DNA from: a virus
Reading direction: 5' to 3' (one strand)
IMG/VR virus record: IMGVR_UViG_3300034060_000098
Location: 1-20,781 of that record
Length of the DNA: 20,781 nucleotides
The notes beneath the pieces are model-generated. The model did no database searches. It had not been told where the DNA came from and was given only the letters and a program-made list of their open reading frames with translations. The translations under genes were made by a program, and so were the position numbers. Position 1 is the stretch's first letter; each line of letters begins with the position of its first letter. This document shows positions 9,234-15,089 of the stretch, in pieces.

Positions 9234-9263
9234 CAAAACCAATAAAAAATAAAACCAACAAAC

Positions 9264-10283
9264 ATGTCAACATCATTTACAAAAGTAGAGCGTTACTCAG
9301 AGACTAAGCGCTCACCAATAGCAATTAAACCATATTTTGATGACAGAATATCAAATATGGGATTAGAGAAATATGGAATGTCTCTCTATGAGGGAGTAAA
9401 ACATATTGAACAATTAGCATGTCTAGAATTCAATGGAATTAAAAGATATGTAACAGGGCTTAATGAATTTGCACCAGATGTTAAAAACATTCCTGATCCA
9501 GAAGTAAGAGCTGCTGTAATTAAAGAAATTAGAAATGTGGTTGCAGAAATTGAAAGAGAGCTTGCAGCAAATGTTCTTGATGTAGAGGACAAAGACTTTT
9601 GGTCAAAAGTTAAATTACTTAGACCTGACAATGATGACTTTTGGTCTAAACTTGAATTAAAGTGTGGTAATGATCCAGTATTTCTTGATCCTAAAGATCC
9701 TTATGATCTAGTTAAGATGTATGCAATTAATGCAGGTGGCTTTAGTATCGTTGCAAAAAGCTATGAAGATGCAAGATCAAAAATGCCGGTTCCTAAGTTT
9801 TACTTGGATAAGCATGTTGAAACCGTATCTACTAAAACAGAAACTAAGAAGTTACGTAATAAAGCTTTGTCTGAGTTACAAAAACTATTTGATAAGAATA
9901 CAAACAAACTATGGTATATAGCTAAAGTTGTTGATAGCGCAAGTGCTCAGTACAAGAAGAACACACCAAATGATATTATCTATGACAACATGGATACCTA
10001 TATTACTGGGGAAGGTTCTGAGAAAAGTGCTAATCGTGCAGCTCAACAGTTTTTAGATGCATGTAACTTTAGCATGGAGACTTTGAAAATTAAGTCTTTG
10101 GTTAAAGATGCAACTTACTATAAGTTTATTGTAGCTAAAGCTGATGGATTTATCTACCATAAAGATAAAAATGTGCTACTAGGTCGTAACCAACCAGATG
10201 TTGTAGAGTATCTTACTAATCCTTTAAATGAAGAAATTTTGGTAGATTTAACCAAAAAAGTAGAAAAATATTGGAATCAATGA
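9264..10283 (+). CDS. Conserved phage protein of unknown function (339 aa)
   Basis: This is a 339-aa soluble, charged protein without signal peptide or membrane helix. I do not recognise a named family, though similar proteins occur in uncultured Bacteroidota phages as far as I recall. The start is fixed by the leader ACCAACAAAC immediately before the ATG, shared with the gene at 6308. The middle has a helical, Glu/Arg-rich segment (EIRNVVAEIERELAANV), followed by a short duplication in which DKDFWSKVKL is echoed 14 residues later by NDDFWSKLEL. It is the first gene after the capsid terminator, probably transcribed from its own promoter with the small proteins downstream. Its position suggests a virion or assembly role, for example a minor head component. 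Confidence 0.75.
   Translation: MSTSFTKVERYSETKRSPIAIKPYFDDRISNMGLEKYGMSLYEGVKHIEQLACLEFNGIKRYVTGLNEFAPDVKNIPDPEVRAAVIKEIRNVVAEIERELAANVLDVEDKDFWSKVKLLRPDNDDFWSKLELKCGNDPVFLDPKDPYDLVKMYAINAGGFSIVAKSYEDARSKMPVPKFYLDKHVETVSTKTETKKLRNKALSELQKLFDKNTNKLWYIAKVVDSASAQYKKNTPNDIIYDNMDTYITGEGSEKSANRAAQQFLDACNFSMETLKIKSLVKDATYYKFIVAKADGFIYHKDKNVLLGRNQPDVVEYLTNPLNEEILVDLTKKVEKYWNQ
9588..9659 (+). repeat. Short in-frame duplication (DFWSK x2)
   Basis: DKDFWSKVKL (9588-9617) and NDDFWSKLEL (9630-9659) are offset by 42 bases (14 codons). Codons differ partly (tcaaaa versus tctaaa), so the duplication is old or maintained by protein selection. Confidence 0.6.
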
Positions 10284-10284
10284 T

Positions 10285-10292
10285 TATCTTTA
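10285..10292 (+). promoter_or_regulatory. Promoter-like TATCTTTA element
   Basis: TATCTTTA lies directly after the stop codon at 10283 and 37 bases before the ATG at 10322. It is the same 8-mer as at 9226. No terminator separates it from the upstream gene, so it would be a booster promoter for the small-protein cassette. Confidence 0.35.
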
Positions 10293-10321
10293 ATATAACA
10301 ACTTAATATTTATATATCAAA

Positions 10322-10510
10322 ATGAAAACAAAGAATTCAGCATGTGGAGTGTGGGTAAACTTAAACACACCCGTTACAGTAGAGCGTGCACCTAAATCAA
10401 GTGGCACGTATGTAGGTTTAAATGCAAAAGCTACTGCACAGAACAGCGCACCTAAAAATGCAAAATCTGGTGGAGTAAATAAACCACAAGCTAAACCTGA
10501 TAAATACTAA
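10322..10510 (+). CDS. Small basic protein (62 aa), unknown
   Basis: This 62-aa, Lys/Asn/Ala/Gly-rich, probably unstructured protein is the first of five consecutive tiny genes between the 339-aa protein and the connector. It has a single Cys (NSACGVW) and a low-complexity C-terminal half (SAPKNAKSGGVNKPQAKPDKY). The start follows an A/T-rich leader (ATATATCAAAATG). There is no signal peptide or membrane segment. Its role is unknown. Basic, disordered peptides in this position could bind DNA inside the capsid or decorate it, but nothing in the sequence proves that. Confidence 0.65.
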   Translation: MKTKNSACGVWVNLNTPVTVERAPKSSGTYVGLNAKATAQNSAPKNAKSGGVNKPQAKPDKY

Positions 10511-10521
10511 TGTAATCTGCA

Positions 10522-10656
10522 ATGAGCAAGATTGTAAATACTGCTGAAAAGAAATCATTAATTGGATATGCAAATTCAAAGCCTACCTTTAAAAGAGGTG
10601 GTGCTTTGAGTTCTGTGTATCCCACAAAAATGACTAGCTGTGGCTGCAAAAAGTAA
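10522..10656 (+). CDS. Small basic protein (44 aa) ending in SCGCKK
   Basis: An ATG at 10522, 11 bases after the previous stop, opens a 44-codon frame. It begins MSKIVNTAEKKSLIGYANSK, continues with KRGG, and ends TSCGCKK. It is lysine-rich and has a C-terminal Cys-x-Cys pair. The same SCGC motif occurs in two other proteins in this window (15090 and 19076). The gene fills the gap between its neighbours neatly, and its last 17 bases would overlap a GTG start at 10640 of the next gene, or it ends 4 bases before that gene's ATG at 10661. Function is unknown. Confidence 0.6.
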   Translation: MSKIVNTAEKKSLIGYANSKPTFKRGGALSSVYPTKMTSCGCKK

Positions 10657-10660
10657 ACAA

Positions 10661-11047
10661 ATGCTTAAGCGCAAAGATGGAAGTACATCTCAAAGAGGAC
10701 TTTGGGATAACATTCGCGCTAATAAAGGCTCAGGCAAAAAGCCTACAGCTGAGATGCTTAAACAGGAGAAAAAGATTAAAGCTAAATCTGTTAAGAAATA
10801 CGAGGAAGGTGGTATTTTTAAACAAAATGATCCTAAGGCTACCTTTTCTGAAAACGTTAAGAAAAATTTCTTGACTAACAGAAGTGCCAATTTGGAAAAT
10901 AGAGCAAGAAGGGCATATGAAAATAATAACTTTAACTTGGGGAATAGAATAGCTACTAAGGCCGGTCGTGCAGGAGACAAACTTTCAATATTAAATGCAC
11001 AAATACAGCATCGTAAAGCGGGGGGAACTGTTAAAAAAAAGAAATAA
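10661..11047 (+). CDS. Small basic protein (128 aa), KRGLWDNIRANKGSGKKP-like family
   Basis: The ATG at 10661 is preferred because it follows the upstream stop by 4 bases and has an ACAA leader. A GTG at 10640 would add seven residues (VAAKSKQ, read as MAAKSKQ) and overlap the previous gene. The N-terminal block (KRKDGSTSQRGLWDNIRANK, then GSGKKPT) is a pattern I recall from small proteins of many uncultured aquatic phages, with no known function. The rest is Lys/Arg/Asn-rich and helical (LENRARRAYENNNFNLGNRI) and ends GGTVKKKK. The predicted charge is strongly positive. The stop overlaps the next start (TAATG), indicating translational coupling. Confidence 0.72.
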   Translation: MLKRKDGSTSQRGLWDNIRANKGSGKKPTAEMLKQEKKIKAKSVKKYEEGGIFKQNDPKATFSENVKKNFLTNRSANLENRARRAYENNNFNLGNRIATKAGRAGDKLSILNAQIQHRKAGGTVKKKK

Positions 11048-11301
11048 TGGCAAAGTCACCAGCATGGCAAAGAAAAGAGGGTAAGGCACCAAGTGGTGGT
11101 CTTAATGCTAAAGGACGTGCTTCTTATAACAAAGCCAATCCTGGCAAACCCGGATTGAAGGCACCGCAACCAGAGGGCGGAGCTAGAAAGAAAAGCTTTT
11201 GTGCTAGAATGTCTGGTATGAAAAAGAAACTTACAAGCTCTAAGACAGCTAATGATCCTGATAGCAGAATCAATAAGTCACTTAGAAAGTGGAAATGTTA
11301 A
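11047..11301 (+). CDS. Small basic DUF6321-like protein (84 aa)
   Basis: This 84-aa protein shows the pattern I associate with DUF6321: an N-terminal KSPAWQRKEGK...GGLNAKGRASYNK segment, a central KKSFCARMSGM motif, and a terminal DPDSRINKSLRKWKC. Such proteins are widespread in marine and freshwater phages and some giant viruses, with no established biochemical role. It is very basic, with two Cys (in SFCARM and at the C-terminus) that could bind metal or form disulfides. The start overlaps the previous stop by one base (TAATG). The DUF name is from memory; the residue pattern itself is plain in the sequence. Confidence 0.78.
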   Translation: MAKSPAWQRKEGKAPSGGLNAKGRASYNKANPGKPGLKAPQPEGGARKKSFCARMSGMKKKLTSSKTANDPDSRINKSLRKWKC

Positions 11302-11309
11302 AATTATAG

Positions 11310-11483
11310 ATGATGAAAAAGAGTAATTCGGCACATCCTGGTTTTAAAGCAGTGCAATCAAATATTGCTGCTAAACAAGGCATTTCTAAAAAAGCTGCTG
11401 GAGCTATCTTAGCTGCTAGCACACGCAAGGCTTCTGCTAAAGCAAAAGCTAAAAACCCAAGATTAAAAAGAGTTAAAGGATAA
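11310..11483 (+). CDS. Small basic protein (57 aa), HPGFKAVQ...GAILAASTRKAS type
   Basis: A 57-codon frame from ATG 11310 (or the adjacent ATG 11313) ends at TAA 11481-11483, which overlaps the ATG of the next gene (TAATG). It contains SAHPGFKAVQSNIAAKQGIS, then GAILAASTRKASAKAKAK, and ends NPRLKRVKG. This arrangement, a helix-like AKQGIS-x4-GAILAAS unit with a basic tail, is one I recall from small uncharacterised phage and giant-virus proteins. It is highly Ala/Lys-rich and probably helical and nucleic-acid binding by composition. It is the fifth of the tiny-protein series. Function is unknown. Confidence 0.7.
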   Translation: MMKKSNSAHPGFKAVQSNIAAKQGISKKAAGAILAASTRKASAKAKAKNPRLKRVKG

Positions 11484-12187
11484 TGAACAACTCAACCCTG
11501 CAGATTAAAATAAAACAAAGGCTTAACAAGCTTGCTAGTAATGACTATGATAACATAGAGTGCTGGCAGATTGTTGAGGCTTTTAATAAAGCACAGATCC
11601 AATGGGTCCGTCGACAACTTGCAGGTATTAATATCCAAAAGCAAGGTGATGAGCAATCAAAAAGGAAAATTGATGATCTTCAACCCTTGCTAACAACAAC
11701 AGCTCTCTCAACTGTTAACATGCCTGATTATGTAATGTCAGAATCATTACCTCCAGACTACATGGAGTTTAAGAGAATTGATGCTTATGCCTCTAGTGAC
11801 TGTTGCCCTAATCCAAGGCGCATGATTGTTTATTTAGCTGAGGAGGCTAATGCAGCAATTCTGCTACGTGATACCAACAAGAAGCCTAGTTTTGAATGGG
11901 CAGAAACATTTTGTACCTTAGCCGGTAACAAGATTAAAGTATATACAGAATCAGATTTTACTATAGATACAGTTAACCTTATCTACTATAGAAATCCAGT
12001 TGAGATACAAATTTTAGGCTGTGTTAATCCATACACAGGTTTTGTAGTTACATCAGATGTTCCTTGTGAATTTAAAGATGATGTCGCTGAAACTATTGTT
12101 GATGACGCTGTGCAAGTTTTAGCAGGTGATATAGAGTCAATTACTCAATATCAAATTGCTCAAAGCTCTAGTGAAGAAAACTCATAA
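11483..12187 (+). CDS. Head-tail connector / neck ring protein (putative)
   Basis: This 234-aa protein begins with an alpha-helical segment (RLNKLASNDYDNIECWQIVE, ending AFNKAQIQWVRRQ at about residue 43). A central beta-rich part follows, with ESLPPDYMEFKRIDAYASSDCC and FCTLAGNKIKVYTE, and then an acidic C-terminal helix (FKDDVAETIVDDAVQVLAGD). An N-terminal helical bundle followed by a beta region is the layout of gp6/gp15-like adaptor subunits. I recall homologous ring proteins in crAss-like phages. It resembles the protein starting at 20344 in residue spacing (K-A-x4-[VL]-[RK]-R-Q, then I-D-x5-CC), so the two may be paralogous. It would sit between portal and tail. Translational coupling to the upstream gene is indicated by TAATG. 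Confidence 0.65.
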   Translation: MNNSTLQIKIKQRLNKLASNDYDNIECWQIVEAFNKAQIQWVRRQLAGINIQKQGDEQSKRKIDDLQPLLTTTALSTVNMPDYVMSESLPPDYMEFKRIDAYASSDCCPNPRRMIVYLAEEANAAILLRDTNKKPSFEWAETFCTLAGNKIKVYTESDFTIDTVNLIYYRNPVEIQILGCVNPYTGFVVTSDVPCEFKDDVAETIVDDAVQVLAGDIESITQYQIAQSSSEENS

Positions 12188-12198
12188 TACATGCAATA

Positions 12199-12789
12199 AT
12201 GGCCGAACAACCAAGAAATTTACTAAAGAGAGAAGTCGTAGGTACAACAGCACCACAAGCAACTTTAAAGAAAGCAATACCTACTAAAGGTAAGAACATA
12301 CTATTGTCAGATGACTGCGTAGAGTATTTAAACTATCGCGTACAACAAGAAGAATACTCAGGTAGAATCTACTTGGCTATGTCTATGTGGTTAGATAATA
12401 ACGGTTATGTTAATGCTGCTAAAATTTGGCGTAAGTACTCTAATGAGGAAATGGCTCATTCAGATTTAGCAAGAACTTACTTGTTATCTATGGGCGTACA
12501 GCCAATGACTCCTAAGTTAGATGCACCAAATCAAACTTTTTCAGGATTGCCTGAAATTATTGAAATGTCTTATGACCATGAAATTACCATAACTAAGCAG
12601 ATTAAAGATTTAGCAAATGATGCTATGAAGAAAGCAGATCATATGTTATATGAGTTTGCATTAGCGTATCTAAAAGAGCAGGTAGAAGAGCATAACAAGA
12701 TGCAAAACTGGGTAGACCAGCTCAATGCTTTTGGTACAGACAAGACAGCAATGCGCTTACTTGACCATGAGATGAAAGATTATTTGTAA
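12199..12789 (+). CDS. Ferritin (non-haem, bacterial FtnA type) with N-terminal extension
   Basis: This 196-aa protein is a four-helix ferritin, the family that oxidises Fe(II) and stores it as mineral in a 24-subunit cage. All ferroxidase ligands can be placed against E. coli FtnA: E51 (E17), Y58 (Y24), E84 and H87 (E50, H53), E128 (E94), Q161 (Q127), E163 and E164 (E129, E130). They lie in the motifs QQEEYSGRIY, NEEMAHSD, YDHEIT and LKEQVEEHNK. The inter-helix loop PMTPKLDAPNQTFSGLPEI is also typical. The catalytic core starts near residue 37. The 36 residues before it are basic and disordered-looking, absent from ordinary ferritins, and cannot be removed by another ATG start, since the next in-frame Met is 61. 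The gene lies 11 bases after the connector gene and before a major structural gene, so it is probably co-expressed with virion proteins. Whether it is packaged or a cytoplasmic metabolic gene is unknown. Confidence 0.93.
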   Translation: MAEQPRNLLKREVVGTTAPQATLKKAIPTKGKNILLSDDCVEYLNYRVQQEEYSGRIYLAMSMWLDNNGYVNAAKIWRKYSNEEMAHSDLARTYLLSMGVQPMTPKLDAPNQTFSGLPEIIEMSYDHEITITKQIKDLANDAMKKADHMLYEFALAYLKEQVEEHNKMQNWVDQLNAFGTDKTAMRLLDHEMKDYL

Positions 12790-12799
12790 AAATTTGGAG

Positions 12800-12822
12800 A
12801 ATATAAAAGTTCTTCTTATATT
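12800..12822 (+). other. Weak AT-rich hairpin after the ferritin gene
   Basis: AATATAA (12800-12806) pairs perfectly with TTATATT (12816-12822) across a 9-base loop. The stem has no G/C, so it is unlikely to terminate well. It could be an attenuator or RNA-stability element between ferritin and the next gene. Confidence 0.25.
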
Positions 12823-12836
12823 GAATATATATTTAT

Positions 12837-12857
12837 AACCCTTAAAAACAAAAAAAC
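12837..12857 (+). promoter_or_regulatory. A-rich translation leader of the 522-aa structural gene
   Basis: AACCCTTAAA (12837-12846) followed by an A-rich run ending AAAAAAAC directly before the ATG repeats the capsid-gene leader at 7534-7557. The spacing is 3 bases shorter. Confidence 0.5.
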
Positions 12858-14426
12858 ATGTCGTATTTTAATCATGCCTTTCAGAAAACCTTTGTAGGAT
12901 ACAATGGTTTTGTTACTGATCCAGGATTATCAACAAGTGACTTAACTCTAGGTCAGTTTACTTTTGTTGATCCAAAAACTTGGACTATCCCTACGGATCT
13001 TGATCCATCAACTGCTTTAAAGTGCCCATTGGTACTTGTATCAGGTTCTATTCACCCTAATGACAAAATTGGTCCATTCCACGGTGGATATTCTGAGTCT
13101 GTAAAGTCTAAGACTATCAACCCTAAGTATGTATCATCTTTCTACAAAGTAGAATCTTGTCCTTCTCAACAAGCTCAAATTGTAGTAGGTGATACAGACT
13201 ATGAATTTGGTGGTACTTGCACTAAAGATTTCCTTTGCGGTGAAACTTACAACTTGCGTGTAGACATCAAAGGTTCTCCAGTATTACGTACATTAACTCG
13301 TAATAGTTATTATACTGCCGCTGGTTACACTGGATGTTGTCCAGCTGATGCAATTGCTCCAGTAGCTGTAAATCCTTTGATTGTATACGTACAGTGGGCT
13401 TACCAATTGTTGAACTCTCCATTGGTTAATCCATTTATTCAAGTTGCGATTACTTATACAACTAACAGTGGTGGGTCTTGGACTGAGCTTGGAGATGGTA
13501 CATCTTCTACGACAAACTTAGATCTATTATTAGGTTACATTCAGAATCCAGCATCTCTTCCTGTAGTTGACCCTGCTGATGCTACTGACGGTGCTGGTTT
13601 GATTATTACAGGAGCTTATGTTGATACACGTTTCCAAGACTGTACTTTCTACCCTAATGATTCTATCATTGCTTTCTTAGAGCCAGTTAAAATCTATGCT
13701 TCTGAAGTAGATCTTAATGGAGATCCTTGTGCTTTCACAGGTATCTGTGTTAATGATACTTGTACCCCTCAGCAATTAAAAGGAACAGGAGAGAATGTTA
13801 TTCGTCAGCTTATCTTAACTGAAGCCTACATGCAACAACCTTTCTATACTGGATCTGACTTGCGTATCCGTGAGATCACTAATGGTACAGACGTGTATGA
13901 TACAATTAATCGCAATGCTTTCTATACTAGCTATTATATTCAGCACAATGTTCCCCGCTTTAACAACCCAACTGGTGTATTTGATAATGATCAGTACTTG
14001 TTGCAAATTGTTGTAACTGAGGATAATGTTGTTGCAGGTATTGATTCAACTGCTGCTTCTACAAGTACTGCTGCTGCAGGTGCTATTCCAGCTTATGGTA
14101 CAATCACTGTAGCTTCTACAGCAGGTTTGTTACCAGGTATGGTTGTTACTTTAACAGGTGGAACGGGTACTATCGTTGCTAATGCTTACATCTATGAAGT
14201 AGTAAGTACTACAGTATTCACAATTACTTTAGGTAGTGCAACAGCACCTATAACTGTAGCATTAGATGCAACAAGTGTATTGTCTGCAACTACTAACTAC
14301 AACGTAGCATTTGAAGGCTTTGTTGAAGCTTGGTTGAGCAACGCAGGTAGCGGCTGTACTACTTTGACAACATATGCTTGTCCAGAGACTTGCGACCCAA
14401 TTGATCCTAACGCGGACAACCGATAA
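12858..14426 (+). CDS. Large abundant virion protein with inserted beta domain (putative)
   Basis: This 522-aa beta-rich protein is not recognised as a named family. The capsid-type leader, its own terminator, and C-ending codons like those of the capsid gene indicate very high expression, so it is probably an abundant virion component such as tail tube, head decoration or head fibre. Many Cys are present (for example TGCCPADA, GSGCTTLTTYACPETCDP). Residues about 397-478 form a low-complexity Ala/Ser/Thr/Val segment (TITVASTAGLLPGMVVTLTG, then STTVFTITLGS). This looks like an Ig-like or similar beta domain inserted between two segments that would otherwise join (LLQIVVTED and NYNVAFEGFVEAWLS). 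The gene follows the ferritin by 68 bases. Structural identity is inferred. Confidence 0.65.
   Translation: MSYFNHAFQKTFVGYNGFVTDPGLSTSDLTLGQFTFVDPKTWTIPTDLDPSTALKCPLVLVSGSIHPNDKIGPFHGGYSESVKSKTINPKYVSSFYKVESCPSQQAQIVVGDTDYEFGGTCTKDFLCGETYNLRVDIKGSPVLRTLTRNSYYTAAGYTGCCPADAIAPVAVNPLIVYVQWAYQLLNSPLVNPFIQVAITYTTNSGGSWTELGDGTSSTTNLDLLLGYIQNPASLPVVDPADATDGAGLIITGAYVDTRFQDCTFYPNDSIIAFLEPVKIYASEVDLNGDPCAFTGICVNDTCTPQQLKGTGENVIRQLILTEAYMQQPFYTGSDLRIREITNGTDVYDTINRNAFYTSYYIQHNVPRFNNPTGVFDNDQYLLQIVVTEDNVVAGIDSTAASTSTAAAGAIPAYGTITVASTAGLLPGMVVTLTGGTGTIVANAYIYEVVSTTVFTITLGSATAPITVALDATSVLSATTNYNVAFEGFVEAWLSNAGSGCTTLTTYACPETCDPIDPNADNR
14043..14294 (+). other. Inserted beta domain in the 522-aa protein
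   Basis: This stretch encodes residues about 396-479. Its composition (Ala, Ser, Thr, Val, Gly, with GTITVASTAG and GMVVTLTGGTGT) contrasts with the Asn/Tyr/Pro-rich flanks and has no Cys, unlike the rest of the protein. It has the look of a mobile surface beta domain of the type often added to phage structural proteins. Confidence 0.5.
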
Positions 14427-14443
14427 TCTTAACTAATACTTGT

Positions 14444-14482
14444 AAAAAGGGAGGGAGCCAAAAAAAACTCCTTCCCTTTTTT
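14444..14482 (+). terminator. Rho-independent terminator after the 522-aa gene
   Basis: GGGAGGGAG (14449-14457) pairs with CTCCTTCCC (14468-14476), a 9-bp stem with one G-T wobble and a 10-base loop. A T6 tract follows at 14477-14482, which can pair with the A run at 14444-14448. It starts about 18 bases after the stop codon. Confidence 0.92.
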
Positions 14483-14494
14483 ATTTTTACACTA

Positions 14495-14502
14495 TATCTT
14501 TG
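14495..14502 (+). promoter_or_regulatory. Promoter-like TATCTTTG element
   Basis: TATCTTTG is a full match to the Bacteroidota -7 consensus TAnnTTTG. It is placed just after the terminator and 12 bases before the ATG at 14515, so it would give a very short leader. The -33 region coincides with the terminator T-tract. Confidence 0.5.
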
Positions 14503-14514
14503 TAACTTAGTACT

Positions 14515-15072
14515 ATGGCACAACACGCACTCTCAATAGAAATTCCTGATGTTCTTACTAACTGTATCTTTAGAGTTATAGATACTAGTACTTACAATGA
14601 TACTGTACCTTTGGATTGTCCAAAGCTTGAAATTACAGCTCCTGGCTTTACTTCAGCTATTGCATTACAACCAGGTACAGACTTCTCAGTTAACTACACA
14701 GCTTGTGATCTTGGATTACAACTGACTAATTGTGGTACAACTAGAAATGCTATTCCTGATGGTGTGTACGTTGTTAGATATAGTGTGGCACCTAATGAAA
14801 CTGTTTATGTAGAGTATAACCACTTACGTATTACTCAGGCATTAAACCAGATAAATGATTTGCTTTGTTGTCTAGATGTTCCTAATTGTGAACCCCTATC
14901 ACCTCTAGCAAATAAATTAAGAGAAGTACAACTTCTCTGGACCATGTTACAAGCTGCTAAAGCACGTGTAGAGTATTGTCATAACCCTACAGAAGGTATG
15001 GCAATGTACACTTATGTGTTAGGTAAACTTACTAAGTTAGCTTGTGGATGTGGGTGTGGAACGTGTAAATAA
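14515..15072 (+). CDS. Cys-rich virion-associated protein of unknown function (185 aa)
   Basis: The first about 105 residues are beta-rich (FRVIDTSTYNDTVPLDCPKL, DGVYVVRYSVAPNETVYVEY), like an Ig-fold domain. The second part is helical (ITQALNQINDLLCCLDVPNC, LREVQLLWTMLQAAKARVEY), and the protein ends ACGCGCGTCK, with five alternating or near-alternating Cys. Eleven or more Cys overall is unusual for a cytoplasmic phage protein, and they could bind metal or form disulfides. The start ATG lies 12 bases after the TATCTTTG element. The gene opens the cysteine-rich module that continues to 19618 and probably encodes a small tail or fibre-associated component. I cannot name the family. Confidence 0.72.
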   Translation: MAQHALSIEIPDVLTNCIFRVIDTSTYNDTVPLDCPKLEITAPGFTSAIALQPGTDFSVNYTACDLGLQLTNCGTTRNAIPDGVYVVRYSVAPNETVYVEYNHLRITQALNQINDLLCCLDVPNCEPLSPLANKLREVQLLWTMLQAAKARVEYCHNPTEGMAMYTYVLGKLTKLACGCGCGTCK

Positions 15073-15089
15073 TTTAAAACCAACATATC

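Larger units (their letters stand above)
9175..9240 (+). repeat. Intergenic terminator/promoter unit, copy 1
   Basis: From the capsid stop codon onward this spacer aligns with the spacer at 14424-14510. Shared elements are TAATCTTAA at the stop, TAAT, TGTAAAA followed by a purine-rich G stem, TTTTTAC after the stem, and TATCTTT. The order is identical and only the stem sequence and small insertions differ. Confidence 0.55.
14424..14510 (+). repeat. Intergenic terminator/promoter unit, copy 2
   Basis: This is the counterpart of 9175-9240, with the same ordered elements: TAATCTTAA at the stop codon, TAAT, TGTAAAAA and a purine-rich stem, TTTTTAC, and TATCTTT. It is slightly longer through small insertions in the loop and after the T-tract. 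Confidence 0.55.

Noticed and set aside
10690-10980. Antisense open frame of 96 codons opposite the 128-aa basic protein
   Set aside because: Leu/Ser/Phe-rich shadow of a Lys-rich gene. The sense frame has coupled neighbours and recognisable motifs.
12191-12199. Two-codon upstream frame (ATG CAA TAA) whose stop overlaps the ferritin start
   Set aside because: Could in principle modulate initiation, but such a short frame is expected by chance in AT-rich spacers and there is no supporting structure.
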